Source of the DNA: Reticulitermes speratus
Taxonomy: Eukaryota > Arthropoda > Insecta > Blattodea > Rhinotermitidae
NCBI GenBank assembly: GCA_021186555.1
Contig: JAJKFL010000003.1
Coordinates: 27,764,908-27,828,907 of the forward strand
DNA length: 64,000 bases
Direction: 5' to 3'
Shown here: positions 10,769 to 22,363 of the stretch, piece after piece
Layout of the letters: every line of letters starts with the position of its first letter
How positions within the stretch are numbered: the stretch's first letter is position 1
Notes under the pieces: generated by a model
Databases searched by the model: none
The model's input: the letters and a program-made list of their open reading frames with translations, nothing else
What the model was told of the DNA's origin: nothing
Position numbers and translations under genes: made by a program

Positions 10769-11908
10769 TTACACGCGGTGTGTTTTTTTTATAGCATGTA
10801 TGCTTCCACCCAATATATTAACATCATGAGCATAAGCTAGAAGCTGATGTGTACCATTTAATTTCAAACCCTCCTTGTTTGCCTGAATCCTCGTAATGGC
10901 ACATATCAAAGCAAAGTTGAAAAGCAATAGTGATAAAGCATCTCCTCCTTTCAAGCCATTCTTAACAGGAAATGTGTCAGACAAATGTTTGCCTACGTGG
11001 ACTCTGCTATAAGTTTCATTTAGACACATTTTTATTAGCCTTATTAGTTTCATGTGGATACCAAACTCAATGAGAATATTATATAAGACCTCCCTCCTAA
11101 CTGAATCATAGGATTTCTTGAAGTCTATAAATAGCTGATGCACTGCCTCATTGTATTCCCATTTTTTCTCAAGTATATGATGAGTGCAGAATATATGATC
11201 AGTAGTCGACCTGTTACGTCTAAATCCACACTGGTGCTCCCCAATAATTTCCTCTGCATATGGAGTTAACCTTGACAGAAGGATGTTGGATAGAATTTTG
11301 TATGTGGTTGACAAAAGTGATATGCCTCGATAATTACTGCAATCTGTTGTATGCCCCTTCTTACAAATACGTACGACTGACTCCTTCCACTGTTCAGGCA
11401 ATTCCTCTTTATTCCAAACAGAATTAATAAGTTTATGGATCTCAGAACGAATTGGCCTACCTCCTGCTTTAATCAATTCTGCTGGAATTTGATGACTACC
11501 TAGTGATTTGTGCCTTTTTAGCTTTTCAGTAGCCATCTCAACCTCAGAGGCATTGGGCTCAGGCACTAGTGGCTCTGCTGTATGTATTTCAGTCTGCCTA
11601 ACATCATTAACCCCATGTACATTCAATAGCTGAAAGAAATTACTCCTCCACCTAGCCAAGATACTGTGGGAGTCTGCAACCAGATCACCCTTCTTATCCT
11701 TTACTACATTAGTTCTAGGCTGGTTACCATTCTTAAATTCCGTGATGCCCCTATACAAGTCACTGATATTCTTGTTTTTACTGTCTTCTTCATATTCATT
11801 CATTTTAGGTTTGAGATATTCCTTCTTTTTGTTCCTGAAATGTCTACTAGCTTCACGTCTTACATTGTTCAAATTATCTACATTACTTTTTTTTAATTCT
11901 GTAACCAC
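10769..11908 (-). pseudogene. LINE reverse-transcriptase domain, active site mutated
   Basis: Motifs in order: IPAELIKAGG; WKESVVRICKKG; CSNYRGISLLSTTYKI; EHQCGFRRNRSTTDHIF; QLFIDFKKSYDSV (palm aspartate); KNGLKGGDALSLLLFN; and AYAHDVNILGG, where the expected box is A/F-Y-A-D-D. The first active-site aspartate is histidine, so the enzyme should be inactive. The frame ends shortly after at KKTHRV, with a frameshift before the C-terminal part. Confidence 0.9.
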
Positions 11909-12465
11909 TGCATTTTAGCCTGTTTCCTTTCATCTACAAATTTTGAACATTCTTCGTAAAACCATGGTTTATGCTGCTTCCTTTGATACAGCCCTAGACT
12001 CCCTTTAGCTGAGATTTTGATACTCTCTTTAATGTTTTCCCAAGCCCTATTTATGTCCTCACTAACATTTAAGTCCTACAAAATTGCAAACCTGTTTGAG
12101 ATCTTTATCTGATACTATTTCCTAACCTCTAGATCACTTAGCGTCTTGAGAATAATCTCTCCGTATCACAGTTCTGTGCTACTTGTTTAATTACCGCCAG
12201 CCTTTTCCTAACTTTTGCAACCACCAGATAGTGATCAGTATCACAGTCAGCTCTCCTGAAAGATCGCACATCAAGTATGCTTCAATGCCATCTCCTATCT
12301 ATCAATACGTGATCGATCTGATTATGAGTCTTCCCATCAGGAGAGGTCCAGGCGCATTTACGAATGTTTTGGTGTGGGAACATCGTACTCTTAACAATTA
12401 GATCCTTTGATGTGGCAAAGTTTACAACTCTAACACCATTATCATTACTGTCCTAAAGTAAACTC

Positions 12466-12972
12466 TCATTCCCGATCATTGGTTTCAAAGTATCCTCCCT
12501 CCCCAATTTTTGCATTAAAATCTCCTAACAGAATTTTCATATGGTACTTAGGAAAATGATCAAAAACCTGTTCTAATTTCTCATAGAAACTGTCCTTTGA
12601 GTCATCACTTTTCTCCTCAGTTGGTGTATGCACATTCAGAACAATGATATTACACCAGCGACCTCTCAGCACCATATATGACATCCTATCACTAACAAAC
12701 TCTACTCTCTTAATTGCTGATATCATTCTCTGATGTACAAAAAAATGTGTTCCCAATTGATGACTTTCATTTCCTTTTCCATACAAAAAAGTATAATCCC
12801 CTGCTCTTACAGCGTCTCCTTTGTCCCACCTAACCTCCTGTACACCCACTAAATCAAATTCATACCTCGCTAATTCCCTGGCCACTGTCATAAGTGACCC
12901 TGACCTGTACAGGCTCCTCACGTTCCAAGTGCCAAATCTCATATCCCTTTTCCGTTGCTTAGTTTGTACCAA
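12466..12972 (-). pseudogene. LINE AP-endonuclease domain
   Basis: Exonuclease-endonuclease-phosphatase fold: GTWNVRSLYRSG near the start, then DLVGVQEVRWD with the catalytic glutamate, then IIVLNVHTPTEE, then LLGDFNAKIG with the metal-binding Asp/Asn. This nicks target DNA in LINE retrotransposition. The frame runs from MVQTKQRKRD to GYFETNDRE, after which a stop separates it from the NQIDHVLIDRR block at about 12318-12286. Confidence 0.85.
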
Positions 12973-13215
12973 AGAATCAGCCGAGGCCTTGTGAAATGTT
13001 ACGTAACATGGTAATTTTTTACAGTGGAGTTGTTAGCACGTCACCCAACCCGAAGCTGGAGGACCACCACTTGTTGGCTGTCCGTGACTGCTTATTCAAT
13101 GTATTCGCAGCTACCCTCCATATCCGGAGGCCGTTCCTCCATCTGCAACCTGAGGACACGCCATACTATGGTGACAGAGACCCACTTATCACGGATGCTG
13201 GAACTCACACTTGCT

Positions 13216-14767
13216 TTTACCTACTCCTTTTCTACTATTGATTGTTATTGTTATTCTGTTAGGTTAAATTAATCCTGACACAATGATTCAAGGAATTAAA
13301 AGACAAAGAGAAAATGTAGGAGACTCCTCATTCTTTGCAAGAACTGGAAGACAATATTCAAAGAGAAATTACCACTATTTCAAGACAACAGCACTCTTGT
13401 GTTGAAATATTTTCAAGGTGAAAGGCCTGTACAGAGGCTGGAGGTCGGTATTTTGAGACTTTTCTATGAAACAAAATAAGTTAGTACATTGAATGGGAAA
13501 TACATATTCTAAGTTCCTGGTGGAGGTAGGCTTTATATGCGATAAAGTTACCACAACAGCTGCTGTGCTGAGGGCAAATATTTTAAGATGCAATGTACAG
13601 TAGCTATCATTCTGAGTGGACATTTATTAAGTTCGATATCAAAACAGAAACCAATCGCTAACCACATATCCAAGACTAATTATGATTACGTGATAATGCA
13701 ACACAGTATTCTTCTTCTAGCACTGCTTCACCATTATACGGGTCAGTGGATAAAGACTCCAATTTTTCTGTCTTCCAGAACCTGGTTGAAAATATTTTTC
13801 TTGATCATCCTGTGTGTCTCTGCCAAATTTTAATTCTTATGGCCTCCTCCATATCCTTGTTCTCTGTTCACAAATTTTTAATTTGAACTTCTCTAAAAAT
13901 TTCATTCCTTATTTTAGCCCTTCTATTTTTTTCTCCCAATACAACAGGTATAATAAAAGGGATACATAAACTGTAACCATCATTTGCCCATTAACAGTGA
14001 TTAAATATCCAAAAAAGTTGTACATAAATAGTCAAAAACAATATGCTTCTAAGGGAGATTAATACAGCCAACATCCAAATATCACACTTACAATCTGCAA
14101 GAGTATGGAAAATGATATTCCAACATACTGATGTAGATAAAGCTCAAAAAGTTTTAATAACACAGAATTTTATATCTTATAAATTACATATTTTATTTGA
14201 AACTGGCCAAGTTCATAAAAATCCTACTATTAAATTCAGAACTATAGTTTTATTACTCCCCTCCCAGGAAGGTACTAAGTTATACATCAGAATTATATAT
14301 TTCAAAACCAATAGTGAACTCACTGGCAATGCTTGAGTGACACAGCAGTTTTTGGTGAACCTGCTTGCTTTCCTGTTCAGATGCATACAAATCTACTAAA
14401 TACAGTAGTATTTAAGCTACAAAATGCACACAGATGATTCCAAGCAAAACACTGAAGCTCATTTTGAAAGGATAACCATTTTTACTATTACATTCCTCGA
14501 CCTTTAGTGGTCTTGCGGCACACCAGTAACCAAATCACAGTATTCACCACTGTTCCATATTTTCAACACAGCAGGTAACTGTACACAATACTAATTCAGA
14601 TATTAAGATATGTTTAACTACCGACCAGTATTTAAAACGCAAACAGATAAATGCACTAATACTAATTCCAACATTCACTTTGAACAGTCAGATCATTTAA
14701 TCCAGTTAATATTTGGAACACAAAATCAGTCAAGTTCAGTAATGAAAATTCTGCTTTCCTGGGTACA
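13216..14767. other. No gene seen; downstream region of securin-like gene
   Basis: AT-rich with no convincing exon. AATAAA-type signals on the minus strand at about 14253-14248 and 14196-14191 could polyadenylate the securin-like transcript ending at 14768. Confidence 0.35.
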
Positions 14768-14850
14768 TCAATCCACTGGAGGAACTGGCACAGGATTCAG
14801 GTCCTCACCAAGGTCAATATCAGGAATGAATGTTGGCACAAACCCATTAT
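14768..14850 (-). CDS. Securin-like exon 4 (C-terminus)
   Basis: Acceptor TTTGCAG. Encodes NGFVPTFIPDIDLGEDL and a Pro/Val run, stopping at TGA 14770-14768. This acidic, proline-rich end is reminiscent of securin C-termini, a similarity of style rather than identity. Confidence 0.75.
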
Positions 14851-17800
14851 CTGCAAACAAAGGAAACTGATAAGCACATCAGAAACACAATATGCATATA
14901 ACACAAAAATAAATTTGTAAATTTGACCAGTACTAAATAATGGTAACAATCACACTACATTATTTACAGTATTTCCTAACCCATAAAATGCACCTACATC
15001 TTACGGCCCAAAGGTGCATCAATATGACATTCACTGAAACTTGAGAATCCTGTGTTTGTTGGTGGTTATCAAATGACTCATCCTTGCAGGAAGAGAAGAA
15101 AGCTTAACTGCTCCTTACACTAGCAGTTCAGTAGCAGGTGTTTCCACATAGCAGGCAACGATGAGTTTATTGAAAATAAATTTGTTCAGCCCAATGGAAT
15201 GTACAGCAAACAGACGAGGATTTCATATATTATGGCAAGAGAAGATAATTTTTTAAGTGAGACGATGGGCGTTCACATACAGTATCACCGATTTTGCTGG
15301 AAAAACATCTTACTGTTACAGATTTTTGAAGATGCATGGACTGTGAAACACACAAACTGTGAAGTCTTTCAAGAATGTGTCATCAGTAAAGCCCTTGATG
15401 GTGCTGAAGATGACATACTGCTAGAAAAAAGCAAAATTTCGGAACATAACAGTAAAGTGAGTGGGATAGTAGGGATGAAGATTTTGTGGGATTCTATGAC
15501 CAGTAAAACTTCATACTGCACTGACACTTTGTTGAGAATTTGAGCTTCAAATGTGAAGAGAATAATTTTTACATTACATTTGCTTTTTAAAGTCTTGGTG
15601 AATCTTACAGACAGGCCTATCTAATACTCTGGGAAACCTGGTATTTACTTACAAGCTGATGCAACAGCTCAACAGCCAAATTACAGAATTATAAAAAGTA
15701 AATGAAGACATAAATGTTAAACTCATGAGAATAAAGGGATCAGTTTCCAATGACAGTCACAGAGAGTAATTGAAGGTCTGCTCTTTACTACATATCAATA
15801 TGGCTCATCATCTGTGAATATTCTGTTACATTTAGTCAACATGGAAGGTTTATATACTATAGTGTGTTTCTTTTATTGTTCTATTGCATAGAAAGCCTGC
15901 ATCCACCACATCCTGTGACAGCTGTGATGATGAGCTCAAAAATGACAGATACACTTTGTATCTTACGAATTACATTTTATATCACCAGAGGTCACTGCAA
16001 CAAAATTCTAGTAATGTATTTTACATACTAAAAGGCCAAACACAATTATAAATATGTAAATGAAACATTACCTAATTCTTCAACAAGTGGATGCACTGGT
16101 CCAAATTCACATTCAAATGGTTGTGTATGCATTTCCCAGAAATGAACCATTCTGTGAATGTCTTCATCACTTGGACGAAGTCTATTGGGTATAATGTCCT
16201 CATAGTCATCTAAAAACATCATACACAAACATAACAGAAAGGTTTATGGTACAGAAAATGTGATTTCTTTATTAATATAATAAAATGTACCTTGATTCTA
16301 AGATGCATTTTTTTTCACATTTTACAATTTCTTAATTAAGATTGCACCTTACATATGACAGCATTTTAAGAATCACCAATTACATCTTAAAAATGGTTCC
16401 ATTACGATGCAGTAAATTTCACCCTAGAACAGACCCAGAGTGGGAGCAGAGGTATTGCTCTACTCTTTCTTTAACCTCAGCGCTAGATGGTGGTGGATTG
16501 TCGACACCACCCCCTGGCTGCCTTACCCCCAGGCAAGAGACCCGGTACCCTTTGTATAATGATGCAGTATTAAAATGAAAATACAATATATATGCAGCAG
16601 AGCATGGGACTACTCTGATTTAAAAAAGCAACTTAGAAAAATATGTATAATCGGAGTGTAAAACAGGAGAAGACAGGAACAGATAAACTGTTTAATTTCA
16701 ATCTTCAGTTTTGTGTTGATTTTTGATTGTTAATACTAAGGTGTTTTGTGTTTGAATACTGACAATTCCCATCACAATATACAATTTATTTTTTTCTGAA
16801 TACCTATTTCTAAATCAAGGGTACATCTTACTATTGTTAAAACCTTCTTTTTAAAACTATTACCAAATGAAGTGTGTATCTTACAATCAATCATATCTAG
16901 GCCTCAGGGAAATACAGTATACGTAAAAACATATTTTAACTTCACTGTTGTTTTTATTGGTAGAGTAACATACAAAATTTAAAAAAATTACAAAGAACAA
17001 ATGCAGAAATTATGACACAAAGAGACAGACAAAAGTTTATTATAAACCATGCCTATCCCTGTGCTGTGGATCTTGTTCTGAAAAATAGAAGCAGAAGCTG
17101 CAAGGTAAAGCAATCCCATTACTGGCCTGAACAGGCCCTTAGGGTTCCGGGAGGTTAAGGCTCCCAGATTTCTAGACAATCGGTAAATGAAGGTGGTGAG
17201 GTTGTCAGCCCTACGCACTAGCCGCCTTTACCCCCCAGGAAATATTCCTGGTACTCATTTCTGTTAGAGGCTGAGTCGACCCCAGGGCCATAGTGCGACC
17301 GAAACGATTATGTCAATGAAAAATTCCAGTGACACCATCGGGAATCAAACTTGCGACCTTCCAGCTTGTAGTGCAATGCCTCAACCAACTGCACCACCGC
17401 GTGCCCCCAAGCAGAAACAGCAAACATGCACTTTCTATACTCTGTAGCTCACTATCCATATAGGTTCAAAAGAGCGGTATATATAAAGAAGATTAAAATT
17501 ATTACAAAGACAAGTGGAAAGATCACTTAGACAATTGGGAAGATATGTGGTTACCAAATAGAATTTACAGTATAAATCCAGAGTAAAGAACACAAGAAGT
17601 TCCAGAATAAGCTGAAAAGATCAACTTCTCTAAGTGCCTTTCAGGCCAAATATGCGAGTTAAAAAATGCCACATCAGTATATATATAGATATGTAAAGAA
17701 AGGAGGTATACATAGCTGGTTACCACACTAATGAAATACCAAGAAAAGCTTTTTGACTATTTAATCTCACTACAAAGATGCCATAGTAAGTGAAATTTAA

Positions 17801-20800
17801 TCAAGGCCACAACTGAATGGCATACAATGTGGAAAAACCCAGAAGTAGATACTAAGAAGAGTTTTAAAAGTTTTGAACAGTGGGATGGAAGAAATAGGAA
17901 AAGGTATATAGCACTGGCTGCATTATTTATAGTCAACACTCGATACAGAACCACTGTTTGTTCAGTGCAATTTGCGGTATTATATCGAAGGTGGCAGTAA
18001 ATTGAAATACTGTTACATTTTAAACTCGCAACATGTACTTAAAATCATAAAAAGATGTTAATTACATAATAAGAACTTTTATGATAGAGTAGTAGTGTAC
18101 AGTACTTGCAAATCATCTTTCCCTTTCCTTAATAATCTCATCTGTTGCTGTACCATTTTTAGCATTTAACTGCACTACCAATATTGATAATGCTTCCTCT
18201 GGTTTTTCATGTTTTGCACCTTTCACCCTTTTTTATGTCAGCATTTCCTAGTTCTTCCCAGTTATTCTTTTCCCTAAGTATATCACTAGTACAGCGTCAA
18301 CTGATGAGTTTGTCCCATAATAAGGAAAAATTATTGGCTACATTCTGCTGAGAAACTACAAGAAATTGGTCTCCATAAATGCAGAACTCTTTCTTTTCAC
18401 TAACACTTAATGTTGCCCTTTGCTCCATACTTCACTAGAAAAATAAAGAGTTAGGATAATTAAAAACTGTACTGTAATGATATGTTATGTTCATCTAACG
18501 GTGACTTAACAGCCATGTTATCACCTTGGTGTACGCGGTTATTTTCAAATTCTCCAAACCATCGTCTGTACAGTCTAGGACTGATAACTTGAAACCTGAA
18601 GGGGTGAGGAAGCAGGGCAAAAGGAAGCTGAGGTTATGACTTCAGTACCTGTTTGCAGGCATATGGAGTAAATGACAAACACTAATCCCAAATACACTGG
18701 CCACTAGAACAGCTGAAAAGAGATTGCTGTAGTGCATAAATAATAAATGTTTTTTCACAGGTAGTAGCCACTGAGCCATGCTGTCTCATGAGGTAGAAAT
18801 CCCAACCAACACTATCTGCCTTAACCTTTAAGAGCCGGCGATTTAAATGCCCTGTACTGTCAGCGGACCGGAATTTTCTCTGGGGATTTAAACGTTTGTT
18901 GCAATGGTTAGGAAAATTTTGAATATCTTGAAGAATATTAACGCTGGATCTGTGAAATAAATCGTAATTACTCAAGTAAAGGATGGAGAACACGGTAATG
19001 TATATCATAGTTTATTATAAAATATTTTGATGCAAAATAAGAATGAACCACTTCCCTAAGAGACAGAAATTTTAGTCTTCTTTGCTTTTTTTATCGTGTC
19101 CGGACCATTAATGAAATTTTAGTAATATGTCATGTTTCGTTCTCTTTAGCCTTAAATTCTGGCTCCTTTCTCCTGAATTCGTCCCCACTTTCAAGGGAAA
19201 ATATTTCTGTGAGGTTATTTTAACAACAGCGAAATGCTTTTCGTTGGTGTTATTTCTGTAAGGGTGTACTTACAAAGAGGTTTACAGTTTTACAACCATG
19301 AGGAATCTGACCTGCGAAAGGAAAAGTACGTTTCTCGGTATTCCTACCAGTGGCCACACTCTTTCAGTGTTTGTCGCACAGTGCAGTGACCCTGTCGCTT
19401 GTGAAAATTATTTATTGTGAGTACATAATCAGCATCATGGCTCGCAGAAGGCATATTCGTGATGAAGATATTGAATCACAGCTGATCTGTGATATTGATT
19501 CGGATGAGAACATCTAATAATAAGGTATGTAATAATTTCTGTAACAAGTAACTTCCTTCTGATGACGCATCATATACTGCCTTTCTCGGGTGAGCTATGT
19601 TTCATTCTTCCATCAAGTACGTAAGAGTAAATACAGCCGGAAGCTTTTAATTTTTTCGTATATTTGGACAAATATATTGTGAAAAAGTATTGAAAATTTT
19701 TCTGTGAGTACAAGCACGGGCTAGAACAGTGAATAAGTTATACGACTACCAGAAAGGAGATCAGGGTTCGGTTCCCGGAAAGTACATAAATATGTCTATC
19801 GACTCGTATAAATCTTAACTCGATCCTACCGGCTTTTTAATCGATGGGTATCTGGGGCACATGAATGTACAGATGCTGGAGCATGAAGCTGAATACGCTC
19901 TAAATAGTGTTGAATACATCATTTTATGGTATATTACCTCCGCGCCCCAATACGCCCCCTTGGTATGAGGCACAACTGTAAAATTACCTTCAAGTCTGTT
20001 GTATGTATACATAATATTTATGACGCTTATTGCCCCGCCAATATCGTATTTAATGCGAAAAGTTTAAATATATATTTTTGGACAAAAATGTCCGTTTCGG
20101 CATTCTACCTACACATAACGATGGACAGATTTGTCCGTTTCGGCTCTTAAAGGTTAAATACCTTCCAGCATGGCACTATACTGGACATTATTTAATGCAT
20201 ATGGGCACATTTGTATCACCAAAGTCATTGGTGGATGATGGCAGGCAGGGATGGCACAATATCAATGGTTCCCAATGTTAAAACAATGGGGAATTTCCGT
20301 TCATGGACATTCAAGGGCGCTAAGTGAGGGAGGCGCTATATCGTGGGGTAATATATTGAGAGTTGACTGTACTTTACTCTTTATATTATACAAACCTAAA
20401 GGTTCATGTGCATCAACATCATCAGGCTGCATCCAAGACAAATCCTCAACATCAACATTAATAAAATTATCAACTGCATTTATTTCTGACAAGAGTGTAT
20501 TTTTTCCTCCGTTCTTAAGGATGGCTGATTTTGGTGGATTCTGAAGCGACTGTTTTTTTACTGAAGATGCTGTTTTTATATCTGACAATGGTGTTCTCAC
20601 AGCTGACTTCAAATTTGGTGTCTGATTATTCTGTGCCACTGTATTACTCTTCTGCAATGGTGTTTTAGCTGGTGGCTTTATGAATGAATTTTCTTGATCA
20701 CAGCTCGTCAACAACTTCCTTGACTCCTGTGCATTTGAAAATGGCTTCAGCTTGTTTCCAACATCACCAAGAGCCTTCTTGCTAGGAAGATCACTCACGC

Positions 20801-22019
20801 TAGAGGATTTTAGTCGAACATTTTCCACTCCTAGAAAATATGTTTTAATTTCATTATTTTACATATTAATGTCTAAGATTTAATGCCTTATGAAATCCTA
20901 AGATAACAACAGTCCTTTTGTCAACATAAACACTAACTCAGTCGATAGACAAAATTAGACTTCATATTGCCACAATCAAACTCACAGTCCAACTAAATTA
21001 ACTTTGTTATTATGGATAATCTTATCAGCATATGAAGAAGACCCATTAAGAGCTGAGAGTTCTCAGTCAGAATAGTCACTAGGCTAGGAAATATATGACC
21101 AGAGACTGAGGATTCAATTTCTAGGAGGGGCAACAGAACTTTCTCTTCTCCACAGCACCCAGATTGGCTCTGGATTCCACCTGCCTCTTACCCAATGGGT
21201 ACCACAATGTTTTTCCCTGAACTTAAAGCAGATTAAGAGTAAAGTAGATGGCTCACCTCCATCTAGTGCTGAAGTTAAGAATGCAATGAGATATACCTCA
21301 TCTCCTGCATGTCTTCATGGTATGATGTTTAATTAAGCACAGGAACAACTTTACCTTGTAGGATTACTCTTTACATACCCAAAATAGCATACACTAGTCC
21401 ACTCGTCCACATTATCAATAACAGAATATAATTAAGTAAAGCATAAGAATTATCTTAACAGTAAGGCCAGTGCCAACAGATAAAGATTACTGCTGCTTGA
21501 TCTGATAACTGCTAACCGGTGAATTCACATTAACTGTTGACTAGCCATGTGATTTCGTTCTTCCCCCATCATAAAACCCTGAATAAGTTCACACACTGTC
21601 TGTAGTTGAAGTTGGCAGGTCTTGGTGGTAGTATTATACATATAAGTACCATTCATTACAGCTATTGCCTCTAAATGTTGCTCGTATTGCTACAGAATTA
21701 TAATTACTTCACTTGTCTATGACATGAAACTTTCATAATGAACATAAGCTTAAACGTTTTAATCAGTTGCTGAAATAAATAAGAGAGTAAAATTAACTAC
21801 AGACCGTTAGTTTGTGTTTTCACATATTCTACCCATCCAACTTTTGACTATATTCAAAACACTGATGTGCTGTAGAACCAAGCAACTGAAACTGAGTCAA
21901 AAAAATGTAATATCAACTCTACCTTTCAGAGTCTGAATATAACTCTTAGTCACTGGCTTGACGGTTGATTGACGTGATTTAACTTGTGTTCCAAATATAT
22001 CAAAAATTGACTCCTGCAT
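14768..22019 (-). CDS. Securin-like anaphase inhibitor candidate, 4 exons
   Basis: Spliced minus-strand model: 22019-21923, 20830-20396, 16209-16072, 14850-14768; 250 codons plus stop. All three introns are GT/AG and all are phase 1, so the frame joins without a break. The protein starts MQESIFDIFGTQ, is Lys/Ser/Thr-rich and low complexity, and contains KKALGDVGNK at about residues 50-59. This closely resembles the cyclin B/securin destruction box RxALGxxxN, with Lys for Arg. An acidic region (VDVEDLSWMQPDDVDAHEPL) and a Pro/Asp-rich end (TFIPDIDLGEDL) follow. Securins are APC/C substrates that hold separase inactive. Size and layout fit, but sequence identity outside the D-box is low in this family and no KEN box is visible; another D-box protein is possible. 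The gene structure is more certain than the name. Confidence 0.65.
15199..15543 (+). pseudogene. Tigger/pogo transposase C-terminal fragment
   Basis: The translation contains FQECVISKALDGAEDDILLE, matching the C-terminal CGISNALDGTEDD-type block of Tigger/jerky transposases. The residues before and after are not recognisable. It lies in intron 3 of the securin-like gene on the opposite strand. Confidence 0.45.
16072..16209 (-). CDS. Securin-like exon 3
   Basis: Acceptor TTTTTAG, donor GTAATG. It encodes DDYEDIIPNRLRPSDED, HRMVHFWEMHTQPF and PVHPLVEEL. The composition is clearly coding-like against the AT-rich surroundings. Confidence 0.8.
   Translation of the reverse strand: MTMRTLYPIDFVQVMKTFTEWFISGKCIHNHLNVNLDQCIHLLKN
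16395..16560 (-). repeat. SINE family C, partial
   Basis: Carries the family core (CTCTTTCTTTAACCTCAGCG, CTAGATGGTGGTGG, GCCTTACCCCCAGG) shared with copies at 34370, 47940, 50910, 54765 and 58915. The tRNA-like end is missing. Confidence 0.7.
17097..17408 (-). repeat. tRNA-derived SINE, family B, full-length copy
   Basis: Read on the minus strand: head GGGGGCACGCGGTGGTGCAG (A-box region), B box GGTCGCAAGTTTGATTCCC, the body with CTAACAGAAATGAG, and a 3' end at GGGATTGCTTTACC. It lies in intron 2 of the securin-like gene. Confidence 0.85.
18100..18440 (-). pseudogene. Tigger/CENP-B-type transposase N-terminal fragment
   Basis: The minus-strand translation reads MEQRATLSVSEKKEFCIYGD, QNVANNFSLLWDKLIS and CTSDILREKNNWEELGNADI, then in another frame KHEKPEEALSI and KNGTATDEIIKE. 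This is the CENP-B-like helix-turn-helix pair of Tigger/jerky transposases, with a stop and a frameshift. It is a separate lineage from the Tigger derivative at 55621. Confidence 0.7.
18821..20157 (+). mobile_element. piggyBac-type non-autonomous transposon (TTAA-flanked)
   Basis: A 13-bp inverted repeat, CCTTTAAGAGCCG, starts at 18825 and its complement CGGCTCTTAAAGG ends at 20153. TTAA lies directly outside both ends (18821-18824 and 20154-20157), the piggyBac target signature. The element is 1,329 bp, in intron 2 of the securin-like gene, and keeps only a 26-codon transposase start. A subterminal repeat with GTCCGTTTCGGC occurs twice near the right end (about 20088 and 20133). Confidence 0.85.
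19437..19517 (+). pseudogene. Truncated piggyBac transposase N-terminus
   Basis: ATG opens 26 codons reading MARRRHIRDEDIESQLICD then IDSDENI and TAA. A basic start followed by an acidic Ser/Asp/Glu stretch is how many piggyBac transposases begin. Everything downstream is deleted. Confidence 0.6.
20396..20830 (-). CDS. Securin-like exon 2 (destruction box, basic region)
   Basis: Acceptor TTTTCTAG, donor GTTTGT. It encodes the D-box-like KKALGDVGNK, repeated T-P-L motifs (KTPLQK, RTPLSD) that look like proline-directed phosphorylation sites, and the start of the acidic segment. The open frame runs on past the donor to 20301, but the splice is needed to reach exon 3 in phase. Confidence 0.85.
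21160..21340 (+). repeat. SINE family C copy
   Basis: Plus-orientation copy: CACCTCCATCTAGTGCTGAA with AAGAATGCAATGAG and a CTTCATGGTATG end, matching the complement of the 34370-34625 core. It lies in intron 1 of the securin-like gene. Confidence 0.65.
21923..22019 (-). CDS. Securin-like exon 1
   Basis: ATG at 22019-22017 gives 32 codons plus one base, ending AAAG before donor GTAGAG. No other in-frame start is needed. It begins 241 bp from the divergent SRP72 start codon. Confidence 0.8.
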
Positions 22020-22260
22020 ATTCAAGCCTCTTGTATATGACAAGATCAAAATTGGTAAATATTCCGACGCTGTTATTGCTACTTATACCACTTGAAACTC
22101 AATTCTTCCCCACTTCTCTCAATTTAAATCACACCTGTGAAACCTGGGTGCTAGGTAACCAATGAGATTCCGAGTCACAGATTACTACTCCGAGTTTCAG
22201 ATTCGCATGTTAAAGGCCCTGATTGGATAAAACTGACCACCAGATGGCATTGTAATCAAG
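22020..22260. promoter_or_regulatory. Bidirectional promoter of SRP72 and securin-like gene
   Basis: The two start codons are 241 bp apart, head to head. It contains CCAAT at 22159-22163 and its inverse ATTGG at 22222-22226, a CTCF-like motif CCACCAGATGGCA at 22237-22249, and a TISU/YY1-like CAAGATGGC spanning the SRP72 ATG (22257-22265). No TATA box is evident. Short head-to-head spacing with CCAAT boxes is typical of co-expressed housekeeping or cell-cycle pairs; shared regulation is inference. Confidence 0.7.
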
Positions 22261-22363
22261 ATGGCTACTACTAAGGAAAGTAATTTGAGTAATCTGTATA
22301 TTGAATTAAATCGTTTCGGTCAGAATGGAGAATATGAAAGGGCTTTAAAGACAGCTAATAAAA
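22261..22363 (+). CDS. SRP72: SRP72 exon 1
   Basis: Start in context CAAGATGG; residues 1-34; donor GTAAGA. Encodes the conserved YIELNRFGQNGEYERALKT first TPR helix. The open frame continues to 22500 in the intron but loses similarity. Confidence 0.95.

Larger units (their letters stand above)
9505..13215 (-). mobile_element. RTE-like LINE (dead), interrupted by a second LINE tail
   Basis: Minus-strand order: 5' leader about 13215-12975; AP endonuclease 12972-12466; spacer with stops 12460-11910; reverse transcriptase 11908-10769; C-terminal domain 10584-10120; and, beyond an insertion at 9641-10112, the 3' tail 9640-9505, recognised by the GGAGCAGAGTCCTTCTTGAG motif shared with other remnants. 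The coding frame is broken by several stops and the RT active-site box is mutated. The protein resembles the endonuclease/RT often annotated in insects as craniofacial development protein 2-like. The clade (RTE or a close relative) is my judgement. Confidence 0.85.
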
